Source: Oscheius onirici
Taxonomy: Eukaryota; Nematoda; Chromadorea; Rhabditida; Rhabditidae
Assembly (NCBI GenBank): GCA_932521025.1
Contig: OW051470.1
Location: 8,356,501-8,420,500 of the forward strand
DNA length: 64,000 nt
Direction: 5' to 3'
The position numbers were made by a program, and so were the translations under genes. This document shows positions 11,315 to 23,400 of the stretch, in pieces. The notes beneath the pieces are model-generated. The model saw only the letters and a list, made by a program, of their open reading frames with translations, was not told the origin of the DNA and did no database searches. Numbering within the stretch: position 1 is the stretch's first letter; each line of letters opens with the position of its first letter.

Positions 11315-13790
11315 ATGGCCTCAATTCAAGTATTGAACCCCAAGGCCGAGTTGGCAAGACACGCCGCCGCCCTGGAGCTAAACATCAGCGGTGCCCGTGG
11401 TCTACAGGAGGTTATGCGATCCAACTTGGGACCCAAGGGAACCTTGAAGATGTAAGTTGCTCTTCAATCCATTTTTATTACATTTTTGTTGAAAAAAACA
11501 TTATTTCCTCTCTTTTAGGCTCGTTTCCGGTGCCGGAGACATCAAGCTGACAAAGGACGGAAACGTGCTGCTGCACGAGATGCACATCCAACATCCGACG
11601 GCTTCAATGATTGCCAAAGCCTCGACGGCTCAGGATGACGTGACAGGAGACGGCACAACCTCTACCGTTCTTCTGATCGGAGAGCTTCTCAAGCAGGCCG
11701 AAACCTACGTGCTGGAAGGCGTCCATCCTCGTCTCATCACCGAAGGATTCGAGTGGGCTAACGCCAAGGTCCTGCAGTTCTTGGAAAACTTCAAGGAGAA
11801 GGTAAATATGCATTTGTAAACTTCTCAGAGCCAAATTTAGGTAGAAATCAACCGCGAGACCCTCATCGACGTGGCTAGGACCTCTCTCCGCACAAAACTG
11901 CATCATAAGCTTGCCGATCACATCACGGAATGCGTTGTAGACGCCATTTTGGCCATTCAGAGCGGTACAGAGGCTCCCGACCTTCATATGGTCGAAAAGA
12001 TGGAGATGCAACACGAGTCGGACATGGATACACAGCTCGTTAGAGGACTCGTCCTGGACCACGGAGCCAGACATCCGGACATGCCGAAGCACGTCGAAAA
12101 TGCCTACATTTTGACCTGCAACGTCTCCTTGGAATATGAGAAGACGTAGGGTTTTCTTCTATCTTTTTCTTGGATCAAAACAACAAAATTATCATTTTTA
12201 AAAACCTCAACTGTCCTATAACAAAGTTGGAATCACCGATAGCGTAGAGTATTCAGCCAAGCATGTTAGAACCAAAATTGAGCCAGAAATATGAGCATTA
12301 TTGCTAATTTTTCATGGTTACCAATTTCTATTGGTGTCAGTGTCTGATTTTTGTCATAGCAACATTCTTGGCTTGTCAATAAGTCCCAGAACGATCAAAT
12401 TCGGTCATAATGACCAAAATTGAAAGGCTTTCTAGTCCTGAAGCTCCGCAGACTCTTTTTACACTCTAATTTTCAGTGAGGTCAATTCCGGGCTCTTCTA
12501 CAAGACGGCAGGCGAGCGTGAGAAGCTTCTGGCTGCTGAGCGCGAATTCATCACCCGCCGTGTTCACAAAATCATCGAGCTCAAGAATAAGGTACTTTCC
12601 ACCATTATTTAGTGATAAAACTGCCTAAATTCAGGTATGCGCCGGCGATGAGAAGAAGGGCTTCGTCGTGATCAACCAGAAAGGAATTGATCCCCCTTCC
12701 TTGGATCTACTGGCCGCTGAGGGAATTCTGGCTCTTCGTCGTGCCAAGAGGCGCAATATGGAGCGTCTTCAGCTCGCCGTCGGAGGAGAAGCCGTCAACT
12801 CGGTCGATGATCTGACCCCCGAAGCTCTCGGATGGGCCGGACTCGTCTACGAGCACACTTTGGTTCGTTTTTTGCTCAATACTGAAGAAGACTGCAATTT
12901 AGGGAGAGGACAAGTACACGTTTGTCGAGAACTGCAAGGACCCGAAATCCGTGACTCTTCTGATCAAGGGACCCAATAAGCACACGATTACGCAGATTAA
13001 GGACGCTATTCATGATGGACTTCGTTCTGTCTTCAATGCCATCGAAGACAGTGGGTTTTACTTGTTTTGCCGTCTTTCAAGGGAAACAACGAATAACATG
13101 GCGAAGGAAGCACTGTCTCCGTTACCAACCCTCTTTTTCGATATTCGCTCCGAATCGACCGTAGAATGGTTATATGTAACAAGAACTAGACGAGCACGTT
13201 TTTGACATTCAAAAGTATTAAAAACGACCTTTTACACGTCTAAATCCATCCAATTTCAGAAGCCCTTCTTCCCGGAGCTGGAGCTTTTGAAGTGGCCGCC
13301 TACTGCATGCTCCAGAAGGAGATGAACCAGTTGAAAGGACGGGCTAAGCTCGGAGCCCAGGCCTACGCCAATGCCCTTCTGATTGTGCCGAAAACGCTGG
13401 CCATGAACAGCGGTTACGATGCCCAGGAGGCGATTGTGAAGCTGACGGAGCAGCGACAGGCTGCTGACGATATCCCTGTCGGACTCGATCTGGCCAGTGG
13501 AGAAGCCTACCAGCCATTGGTTCGTTTTAATTTTATCTTGAAAAGGAAGATACTATAACCTTTTTCTTTTCGTTTCGTTTCGAGACCTATTCGCCACACA
13601 AATTTGGATACTCAGCCAAAATACGCTGGTAATTTTTCCCTTTCAGGGCGTCTGGGACAATGTGATTGTGAAGAAAAACAGTCTGTCGTCGGCCACCGTT
13701 CTGGCCTGTAATCTGCTCCTCGTCGACGAGGTCATGCGAGCCGGAATGACGAATCTCAAGTCAGGCAACAATCCCATTGCCGATGCCTAA
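11315..13790 (+). CDS. cct-6: T-complex chaperonin subunit zeta (CCT6)
   Basis: Eight exons: 11315-11451, 11519-11801, 11841-12145, 12477-12591, 12635-12862, 12903-13050, 13260-13519, 13647-13790; 539 aa (human CCT6A is 531). One of eight subunits of the cytosolic TRiC/CCT ring that folds actin, tubulin and other proteins in an ATP-dependent way. Seen directly: [13 protein letters not shown] at the N-terminus, GARGLQEV and [16 protein letters not shown]-site GDGTTST, the zeta-typical [50 protein letters not shown] and [10 protein letters not shown]. Zeta rather than another subunit is clear from the N-terminus and the [11 protein letters not shown] block. The ATG is two bases from a CCAG acceptor. 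Intron 7 (13520-13646) contains a dispersed palindromic repeat. Confidence 0.97.
13553..13640. repeat. Dispersed palindrome, copy 2 (partial), in a cct-6 intron
   Basis: 'ataacc...cgtttcgagacctattcgccaca...ttggatactcagccaaaatacgctgg' matches the 5' half of the copies at 17490 and 24222. The 3' arm is missing or diverged. Confidence 0.55.
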
Positions 13791-16700
13791 AAATGGCTGG
13801 AACAGATCTGCCGTGCTTTTTTCTCTCAAAGTACCCCCACACTTTTTGATCCTCGCTTCCTGTTAGCTTTTACATGTTTTTAACGTTGTTTTCTCAGTTC
13901 TCGAAAAATTGTTTGCTCGTTTGTATTTTTGCTCTTTTTTTCGTCGATAAAAGCGCCTTTTTGATGCGAAACCGTCGTCTCTTGCCTGTCACGCTCCTCC
14001 AATCCTCCCGGAGGCTCCCGTCCCATGTATGGTCTTTCCATGTCTCAGCACTGATCCAGTCGAACCCAGCCGCTTTCTCCAGGTCTGGGAGCTAGAGAAA
14101 AGTGAGACCCAGAACGATTCTGTGCTAGTTTTCTAGCTCATTAGTTCGAAGGTTCTAGCTTCCGCAGTCGTACCAAAAACATCTTTGCTTGCTGTGAGCT
14201 CAAAATTTTTTTATGAGATAACGAAACCAGTTATTATTGCTCCGAGTGAAGAAAGGCGGGATCGTCCATCATCGCCGAGAAGAGAAGGCGATCCCTGGAG
14301 ACTGAAGAGAGGAGACTTGGTGCAATCTTCAGTCTATTGGGGGCCCTCTTTCTTTTTCCCATGCTTCTTGCGTTCGTCCCCACCCCACTCTCTCGGGGGC
14401 CATCGATCGTCACCGACCAGCCTCTCGCCCCAAGCCTAGGCTGCTGTGGTGCTTTATATAACACACAGCCAGCCATCGGTGAAAAAACGGTTTTTGTCCT
14501 CTCTGTCGGTGCCCCCTTTGGCGTGTTCACCGCGGCCTGTAATCCCGCCCCGCTCTCTCGGTTTTTGATTTCATCTCGGCTGTTAATTGGGTGGGAAAAC
14601 GGTCCTTTTCTCTCGTTTTGAGTGAAAATAGGCTCTTTTTTGTTTGTTTTCGGTGCAAAGTTGGATATAGTTTTTTGAGCTGTTTTTTGGACAGTTTTCC
14701 GCGAATTTTGAGCAAAAAAAATACAGGAAAAATGGCTGTAAAGAGTGGAAGAGGAAGAGAAAAATGGAAAAACCAGTGGAAAATTTGAATTTCCGCCGCC
14801 TGGAAAACGCGCGAATTCAAATTGAGGAACATTTAATTTTCACTTTCAATTCTCCAGTTTTTAGCACTTTTCCATTTATTTACAGTTTTTTTTGTCCTAA
14901 GCCAAACGCACTTCTGTTCCACTCAATTTTGTTCGAAATATGCCCATCTTCTTTGTGGGAAGCTACCAAAATCCCTCCCAAATCATTTACTCCTCGTGCA
15001 GTCAAAATTCCCTTCATTTTACATTGTAAAATCAATATGGAAGCTAGAAAAGGGTCTATTCAACACTATACACACCTAATCAACCTATTTTTACCGATCA
15101 GATTGTTGTTTTCGGTCACATTCGCTATATTCTTGACTACTTTCAAATTATCCCTGTTACAACCCTTTTTTATGTTTTCCTCCAGAAAAACAGCAACATT
15201 TGATAAAACAGGGCATGAAACTAACCAAGGAAGCTGTTTTCTGTCTTTTTTCAATATCCTGTCGGAATTCACCTCTTCTGGATCAGAATATCTCTTCTTG
15301 CCACGTGTCTTCTTTCCATTCTTCCTGCCATAGATTATCACTTTCTCGACCTCGATTCTGACTGATAAGAAGCAAATTCCTCAGCATCCCATTCTTCTTC
15401 TACTTTATACCCTCTATATTGGTGTCAATTGTTTGGATCATTTGCATAGATACTCCCACCAGGCTAAAGTCAAGGTCACATCGGCCCCTTCTTTTGCGTG
15501 TCTGAGAGATAAAACGGCCAGATTTGCTCCTCTCTCTTGCAATTTTATTGCCGCTTTCGATTGTTGCCCTTTCCTGGCTCCACCCCACGCTATGTGTGTC
15601 ATCCCAGAGCACTTTTTTAACTGAACAAGATTTCTTGCATAGAAGTACGGAACTAATCAAGTTCTAGTGGTCTAAAACTGCATTCATAACCCCCGTGTAG
15701 ACCTGGCTGATGGGCCGGCCCGGGCTTGGGCATAAAAGTTGAGGCCCGGGCCTGAAAAAAAAGGTCAGCAAAATATAACAATATTATTATTCTTTGATTT
15801 AGGTCTAAAATGCACTATAATATGACCATCTTCATTTTTAGTCCGACGGCCAAGTCTGGGGACCGGGCCGAGGGGGGCCGGCCCGGGCCTGAAATCTCCG
15901 ACTTACCCCCGTGTCATCTAAAAACTTTTTTCAACGCTGTTTCTGTCTTTCAAAAACTTCAGGATGTAAAGAAGCACTTTTTTTGGTCTGCAAGTACGGA
16001 AAATCAAGTTCTCTTGGTCTAGAACTCGATACTTGGCCCCGGCTTCTCAAGTTTCAGCTCTCCGAGTTCCCTCGGCCGAGCTTGGCTCTCAATACTCTTT
16101 CAACAATCGTTTCCTTTCAAGCACAAGACGTTTTAGGCTTTTTTTCGTGCTTATCAACCTCTGATTCATAATTTTGTCGAGATTTATGTTTTGGTTGTTA
16201 TTTCACCAATTTCTAGCTTGCTGGTATGTGAAGAATAGAAATCTCTGAGCGCTGAAGCCCATAACCCATTTGCCAGCTCATAATTTCGCGATTAAGCCAA
16301 TTTACATCCCAGCCCTCTCTTCGGTTCGTTTTGCTTATTCTAGCCTGGAAATATTGCCATATTATGTTTGCGAGGAGGGATTTTCTCCAGGGAATCGACA
16401 GAATCAGGCACAATTTGACAAAAAATGCTCATTGCCAGTATTTCGAAGTCTGTGTTGGAAACCATTCATTGAAAACCATTAGAAGACGTCCAGGAGCCCA
16501 TTTTCCAGCTGTTTTTTTCGGAACAAGCTTACCTCTTGTTTTCCAGGCCATTGCGCCGATTTTCTAGTGACAAATCGGCTAGAAGTTTTCCTAACTTTCC
16601 AAGAATGACTAATTTTTCTCTCTTGAAAGTGAAAAAACTAAATGTTGCCAACAGAGAGACTAGAAATCACTTTTGCTGTAACTTTAATAAAAATCAGGCA

Positions 16701-17417
16701 CTCCAGTTTTCTTCGTTTTCCACTCTTTTTATTACAAAATACTCATTCTTTCTGTATTCCATAAATCTCTGAAGTCTTTTTACACTGGTTCGCTTACATA
16801 GCGGCCTAAATTTGTCGTCTATCGAGTCATTTGCCGTTATGCGAGTGTTCGCCTGGCTTTCAGAACTCTCTCATTTAATTCTATCGAATAGTCGCCGAAA
16901 TAAGTGGCTGTAGGCTAGACTGAAGTCCTTTCTGGCCACTACTAGCTATGTAACATCAATTTTTATCCTAAATTTCCTAAGAATAGCCCGAACCTGTCAC
17001 CTACATTCTCATAGCTTTCTCTCTCCTTCCAAGCTTTTTCACAAACTTTTTCTTTGTTTTCCTGGCTCATTCATCATATTCTGACGGACAGTCACCTAAA
17101 TGTTTTTGCCGTAAGTAAAAATGAAGCTGTTTCTGACCCCTACAAGCACTTTTTACAAGTTTTTGTCGCAATTCCCCCAAAAATCGGCCCAATTTGCTCT
17201 CTTCCTCACTCTTCATGGCTCATGGGAAGATGGATACTCTCATAGCCCTCTCTCGAGCATCTTCTCATGTTGGAGTGACGCATCGATTTCTGCTCTTCAT
17301 AGCCACTCTCTTTCGTCATAAGGCTCTTCTCTATCACTTTTTGGCTACTTATCATATTTTTTCAGAGCAGTTCCTGAAAATTGACACCGGTCAGGACGTC
17401 CATTTCCAGCTCACACA
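13791..17417. other. Long non-coding interval before the GRAF-like gene
   Basis: No coding exon is supported over 3.6 kb. Open frames here (for example 14764-15333) are T-rich, biased and unlike protein. A TTTATATAA box at about 14452-14460 could mark a promoter, possibly of a 5' non-coding exon of the downstream gene. The stretch at 15643-16027 is a repeat. Confidence 0.45.
15643..16027. repeat. GC-rich directly repeated segment
   Basis: 'aagtacgga..aatcaagttct...ggtcta.aac' occurs at 15643-15680 and 15992-16027. Between them, two blocks with core GGCCGGCCCGGGC (about 15713 and 15880) each end in 'cccgggcctga', and 'acccccgtgt' also occurs twice. The base composition is sharply unlike its surroundings. 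It is likely a transposon remnant or a partial tandem duplication. Confidence 0.55.
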
Positions 17418-20400
17418 ATGGGCCTCAAGCCTTTAGAGTTTAGCGACTGCATAAGCGACAGGTTTGTCTAGTTTTTTGGCCGAAAATCTGGTAATACCGC
17501 AATCTTTTCCTGCAAGTTTCGAGACCCATTTTACCACAAAAATTAGCTGCGTAGTTGGGCTGACGATCCAATTTTTAGCGATAAATGAGTATCAAAACGA
17601 ATAGGAAACGGTTAGGGTTCAGCTCTTGTCAAAGTTGCCAAATTTAGCCATGATTTTCAGTCCGTGGTTCCGACAGAACCTTCGCGAACATGAAGTGGCC
17701 CTGGATGAGGCCTACAAGAACATAAAGAAGATCGAGACCCAATGTCGGGATCTGATCAATTGCAACAGACGTAGGTTTCTTTTCTATTATGTTTTTTTGT
17801 CCATTTAGTTGTTGGATTCAGAAGAATTGAGAAGAAAACTTGTTAGAGACAGCTAAGAACTGTGACTCAAAAGTCCGATTTTTTTGGAAAAGTAGCAAGG
17901 AGAACTGTCGAGATATATCGAAAGATATGTGCCATTTGTAGAAAGCTATGGAATTTCTTGTGCTGAGAAAACGGACAATGTTTGAACCAAAAAGTGGAAA
18001 AAAAAAATACTAGAAGGAACCGGAATACGTTTGGCGAGAATGGCAAAAACTGGCAAATTGTGACAAAAACGGTGTGACGAAACTTCCATGACGAGAATGG
18101 TAATATGTAAAGGAAAGAAGAATGAATCAAGTTAGAAACGGCGCGAATGTTATAAATGCCTAAGAAAGTGGAAAACAATGACAATCTTTCAAACTGTCTC
18201 CGCTGCCTTTTTTGCTGTAAGCCTTGTAGCCAAATGGATTCTACAAAAGCAAAAAATGGCAAACTATTAGTTCCCATTGAAAACACGGGCTATTTTGACA
18301 CAAAAGTGGCCAAAATTATCCTTTCTCCTCCGAAACGACTAGTTTTTCCCCCATTTTCAGAGCTCTCAAATGCGCAGCGGGCCTTCGCCAAGGCTCTCAG
18401 CGAGTTCAAAATTGAGACTGTCGGCACGAATCAGACCGACGACGAGAGAATGATCTGTGAGCTCCCTTTTTTCTCCTATTTACAACATGTATTTAAGCCA
18501 CATGTCTCAAGGATTTTGCCAAATACATTAATCAGGTAGAAGATGAGCGTTTCAAGATCATAAATGACTCTGAGAGCAACTATCTGGAACCTATTAAAAA
18601 GTAGGTCCTTTTTTACAATTTACATCTCAAAACTGGCAGATTCCGAACGGAAGCCATCGGACGCGTCATCAACGATGAGAAGGAAAAGTACAGAAACGAG
18701 TCGAGAAAATTCTATCAAAATCTCGAAAAACACCTTCATTTGAGCACGGTTTGTTCGTTTTCTAGCCCTAAAAAATTTAATATTTAGGTCAAAAAGAGCG
18801 ACAATGATTTTCGGGAGGCTGACGCCCAGCTCGATGTTCAACAGCACACATTCTGCAAGGCTTCTCTGCAATATGTGACGGAGATTCAGGCTGTACAGGT
18901 TGGTTTTTCAGTTGCCTTTCGAACTATTATCAAGTTTGGTGTCAAAAACGCTGAAAAGATCTGCCAAAAACATCTAAACTCCTCCATTTGCAGGAAAGAA
19001 TGAAGTTCGAATTTGTGGAAACGCTGAGCACGTTCATGTACTCCTGGATGTCGTTCTATCACGTCGGCCACGTGATCCACGAGGATTTCAAGCCCTTCCT
19101 CAACAACATTCAGGAACGAGTTCACAATGTAGGCTTTATCCTAAGCTTTGTGACTAAATTCATTTTCAGACGAAAGAGAGCTATCAGGCCACGATTACGG
19201 AAGCCGAGGACTTGAAGCAGAGGATTTTGAAGACGCATACGCGCCAAGCGGTTAGTTTATTTCCGTTGTATAATGCAAAAGAAAAATGCTTTCAGAATTC
19301 GACAAAAGCAGACGGTCCAGCTCCGGTGACGAACATCAAACAGGGCTACATTTTCATGCTGGAAAAGGCGCGCTTTCCGAGTGAGTTCCATCTTTTTTTA
19401 TACGAATGAGGCTGAAGAACGGTAAAAATTATGAAACGAACAAAAATAGAATCCTTAGAGATACAGGTTCGAACAATGGTGATTTTGTTTTCCAGCATAA
19501 ATCGTTTGGCGATAACAATATGTCGAATTATAATAGGAACAATGAGGAAAGTTTAGAAAACAGCGGAAACAACTTTCCCCATTTTGACTCTTTCATGCTC
19601 AAAAATGGCCATAATTGTCCAACTTTATCTTGTTTTTACTTGTGTTGCCTAGCTTCAAAGGATTTCTGCAGTTTTTTAAGCATATTTTGACCCTTTCTAG
19701 CTCAAAAATAGAAGGAATTGTCCAGTTTGCTCGAAGTGATTTCGCTTGAAAATGGCTTTAGTTTTACCTCTAGTCCGTAAAATAACCAAATCAATTTCCA
19801 GAAGCCGTCAGTCGAGACCTCCTGATCAGATGGACGAAATACTATTGTGTCTATTCGAAAGAAACCCGAATGGTCACGCTCATACCCGTCACCTCGTCCG
19901 TCAAAACCGTGAGTTTTCCTTGTGTTTTTAATCATTTGAGCAAGTTTTAGGATATGAAAGGAACCCTGGGCCAGTCGGTCTATTTCAAGCTGAAAGAATG
20001 CACACGGAGATCGAGTGATAGCATCGACAAGAGATTCTGCTTTGATGTTGTCTCGGACGAAAAGGGCGAGAACATGACGTTCCAAGCCATGTCGGAGGAG
20101 GATAGGAGGCAGTGGCTGGACGCCATGGACGGGAAGCAGCAGGTCTATTCGTCCGGGATGAGACCCAGCTGTAGCGGGATTACTGGTAGGTCTTCTGGTT
20201 TTGCTTGGACGATGACGCTGTAAATTACTTCTGAACTCAAATTTCCTTAATACTAGCAGGAAACGGAGCGTACTGAACTTTAAAGAAAGGGTTATCTTGA
20301 AAAAGTTTTCCATCCTGAAAACGCTAAATAATTCCTACTGAGGTGGCGGAGAATGTACGAAAACGTCTTCAGGAGATGGAGAAAAAGAGTGAAATGCACC

Positions 20401-23400
20401 TGGTAATTTTTCCCAAGTGTCAGCTTCCGATTTCGGACTGGAATTCCATAAACTTGCGAAAGATCAACCAGATTTCGGCGTTTCGATGTCCAGGAACTCT
20501 GATTTCGGACTTGACACCAGATTTTCTCTCTCGAATTGTTCCTGGTTATCGAAGCTGTTTCGAACCAGGAAAATGCCCTCCGAACATCCCAAATTTGTCA
20601 TCTTCCACCACTCTCGTAGTGATGTGACGGAGGAGAGAAGAGTCTGCTTTCTCCAATTGGACTAATTTTCCGTGAGTCGTCCTCTCTCCCAGAGAGCATA
20701 CGTGTATGGTAGAATTCCTCACTTTGGCCCCATTTTGAGGTCCCCATTCACGCCTCTTTCTTCGTTATTGGATCTTTCTCTCGACGACGAAGCCAGCTTT
20801 GCATAACTTTCCGGCGGAGGCCCTTAGCCTGTTTTGAACCCAGCCTCTCGAGCCAATAATGCTGCTTCCCCTTGTTTTTCCGGGCCACCTCCTCCCGTTT
20901 TTTGGACCGATTGTTAACGAAATTGTTCTCTCTCTCTCTCCCAGATCCTAAAAACTTCCTGCTGGACGGGTGTGTAAACGTATAATCTTCGAGTTAGCTT
21001 GGCAAGACCACGCAAGAATTCGATTCTGGCTGCTGGTTTCCAGCATAGAGGAAGTCAGAAACTGGCCCAGTTTATCTGGAAAGAAGCCCGTTTAAACCCT
21101 ACTTTTTCGACCAATTTTTGTCATTAGACAATTCATCTGTTAAATTGCCAAGACTTGGAAACTTTGAAAAAGTGACAAGTTGAAGTCCATTGAACAGCGT
21201 CATTGTTTTAATATTTCCGGGCTCCGCACTTCATGTCTGGCTTAAATTTTTATCTGGAATGATGCCAGTTGAATTCGAACGATTTTCAGTCGAGATTTGA
21301 TACGCAAAACAGCCTCTATTCTTTCAGGCTAAACTTGGACGCTTTTAGCCCGGTTTTCTTGGCCGTTTAAATCTCTTTAAACCCTAAAACATATGTGAAT
21401 AGAGCCAAACCTTCACAGCTACATCTTTCCCGTTTACGTCACTATTTCTAACACGGGTTTAACTTATTTCAGCTTAATCTCACAGTATTTCCGCAACTAA
21501 AAACTACTGAACATGGTCATTTGCAACGAGTCAAGTTTTCAGGCTATGCTTCTCGCTAATTGTTAGACAATTTTTGCTTCTTTTCCCGGCGATTTATTCC
21601 ATTTTTAGACCCTAAAATTGGTCCATTCTTCTACGAAATCCACTAGATTTCCGCTTGCCCCATGTCTTGGCCTTCAGATTACACCCAGTCCTGAGCTCTC
21701 CTTTGTTCTTCTGCCTTCTTGCAACATGCTGCTAGAATAGAGAGAGAGACAAGATTTGCGCGCGTATGCTGGGCGTGAATGACGCGATTCTGTGCATAAA
21801 AGTCACAATCAGTCCTTTCAAGAAGAAGAAGAATGTGTCGTCCAAATTAGCCCTCGGATCTTTCCCCACGCTTTTTTTGCCCTCTCCTCTTTTTCGAGTC
21901 AATAGTCATAAACCTCCCGCTTAATTGCCCCGCCAATTCAGGAGAGAAAATTAAAAGGCTGCTCCCTCCCGTCTCATTTTGACAGAGGATCCCCTCCATT
22001 CCATTTGGCTGAATGAAGAGCCAGAATGTCAGGAAGGACACATGATATTTCGTTCGGCTTCACAAGCATGGAAATGCACTTGAGGCGTGGCCTCGAGGGG
22101 TGACATCATGGTCTTCTCTTCTCTCCGGCAGGCGGACCCATTCAGACCCGAAAATGAGCTACACTATGAGCCGAATCTATTCCTTTTCTTTCTCCCTCCC
22201 CGAGGAACCAGGCGGCAATCAATGCTCTAGGCGAGAGAGAATCTTCTGATAGTTTTTGGAAGATTGCTTCGTTCTCATCGTGCCTATTTTGTAGGACGTC
22301 AGGTGCGAATCAGAACTCACATTCTATGCCTGAACATTTTCACCTAGAAGTCCTGATAAGTCAGATCAGTTAGTTAACAGTAAGAAACCATCCAGTTTTT
22401 TTCACTGTCTGATATATTTTATTTTCGCCTGAACTCTAAAATCACCTAAGATCTTCGACCTGTATATCTGAGCTTTCATTTTTTGCGGATGTTCCGAGTC
22501 CACTGAAAAATGCGGATGTTCCGAATCCAAGGATAAGCTGAATAGGTCGGTTGATGGATCTGTTGCTGGAAGGGCCAAACTTGTCTGGTGGAACCGTCCG
22601 AAATAGACGGTTTTTCGGAAACGGAGGGTTATATTTCGCAACGAGCGATCCGTACAGAAAAATAACCGACTTTCTTTTTCGTCTAACCCACAAGCCTGTT
22701 CCAATATTCAAGCTGATTCAAAACTGTCCTGAAACGAAAACTGAACAAGATATCAACACGATATTCGAAAAGATCAAATTCAGCCCTGTTTTGACCAATT
22801 ACGCGAATGAGTAATCCGGATAAACCTTGGTTCGGAAAACATGGAAAAACCTAATAAAGGTTCTCTGACCTTCTGTTTATCCATTACTCAAAGTATCGTA
22901 TGCTAACTTTCCCCTAGTTTGCCCTATTTTCCCGATTCTTTTCTCCCGAATTTATGAGCCTTTCTCCCACAATTTTCATTGGAGAATTTCCACCCAAAGT
23001 CATATATTTAGGCGTAAAAGAAGTACCTATCATTCTTGCTCCATCTTTCATTTTTTACTCTCTCCAGTAGCCTCCCCTTTTTTTAAAATGGCCTGTTCGA
23101 TAAAGAGAGAGGGCGCATCTCCCCACTCTTTGTTGGCAGCCATTTCGGCTTGGATTTCCATCTGTGTTTTGACAGATCTCCGCTGCCAAGAAGAAGCCCT
23201 TATCTTCCATCTTCTTCTCGAAAAGTTCAAAAATTCAGTCATGCAATCCGTTGATATCTCGTCCCCGACGTTCCCAAAAGGCCGCTCAGCGTCGTTCAGC
23301 AGTGATCCCACGACGGCCGGGTCTTACAACATTGCCTGCGGGCTGCGTCGTTTTCATAAAGGATCAGCCTTTTTGCCGGCCTTTGTGATGGAGGGATGTC

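Noticed and set aside
14764-15333. 189-residue open frame in the gap before the GRAF-like gene
   Set aside because: Phe/Ser/Leu-rich translation of T-rich DNA, no start context, no homology recognised and no splice partners.
17867-18286. 139-residue minus-strand open frame in GRAF intron 2
   Set aside because: Phe/Ser-rich antisense of A-rich intron DNA, with no splice or homology support.
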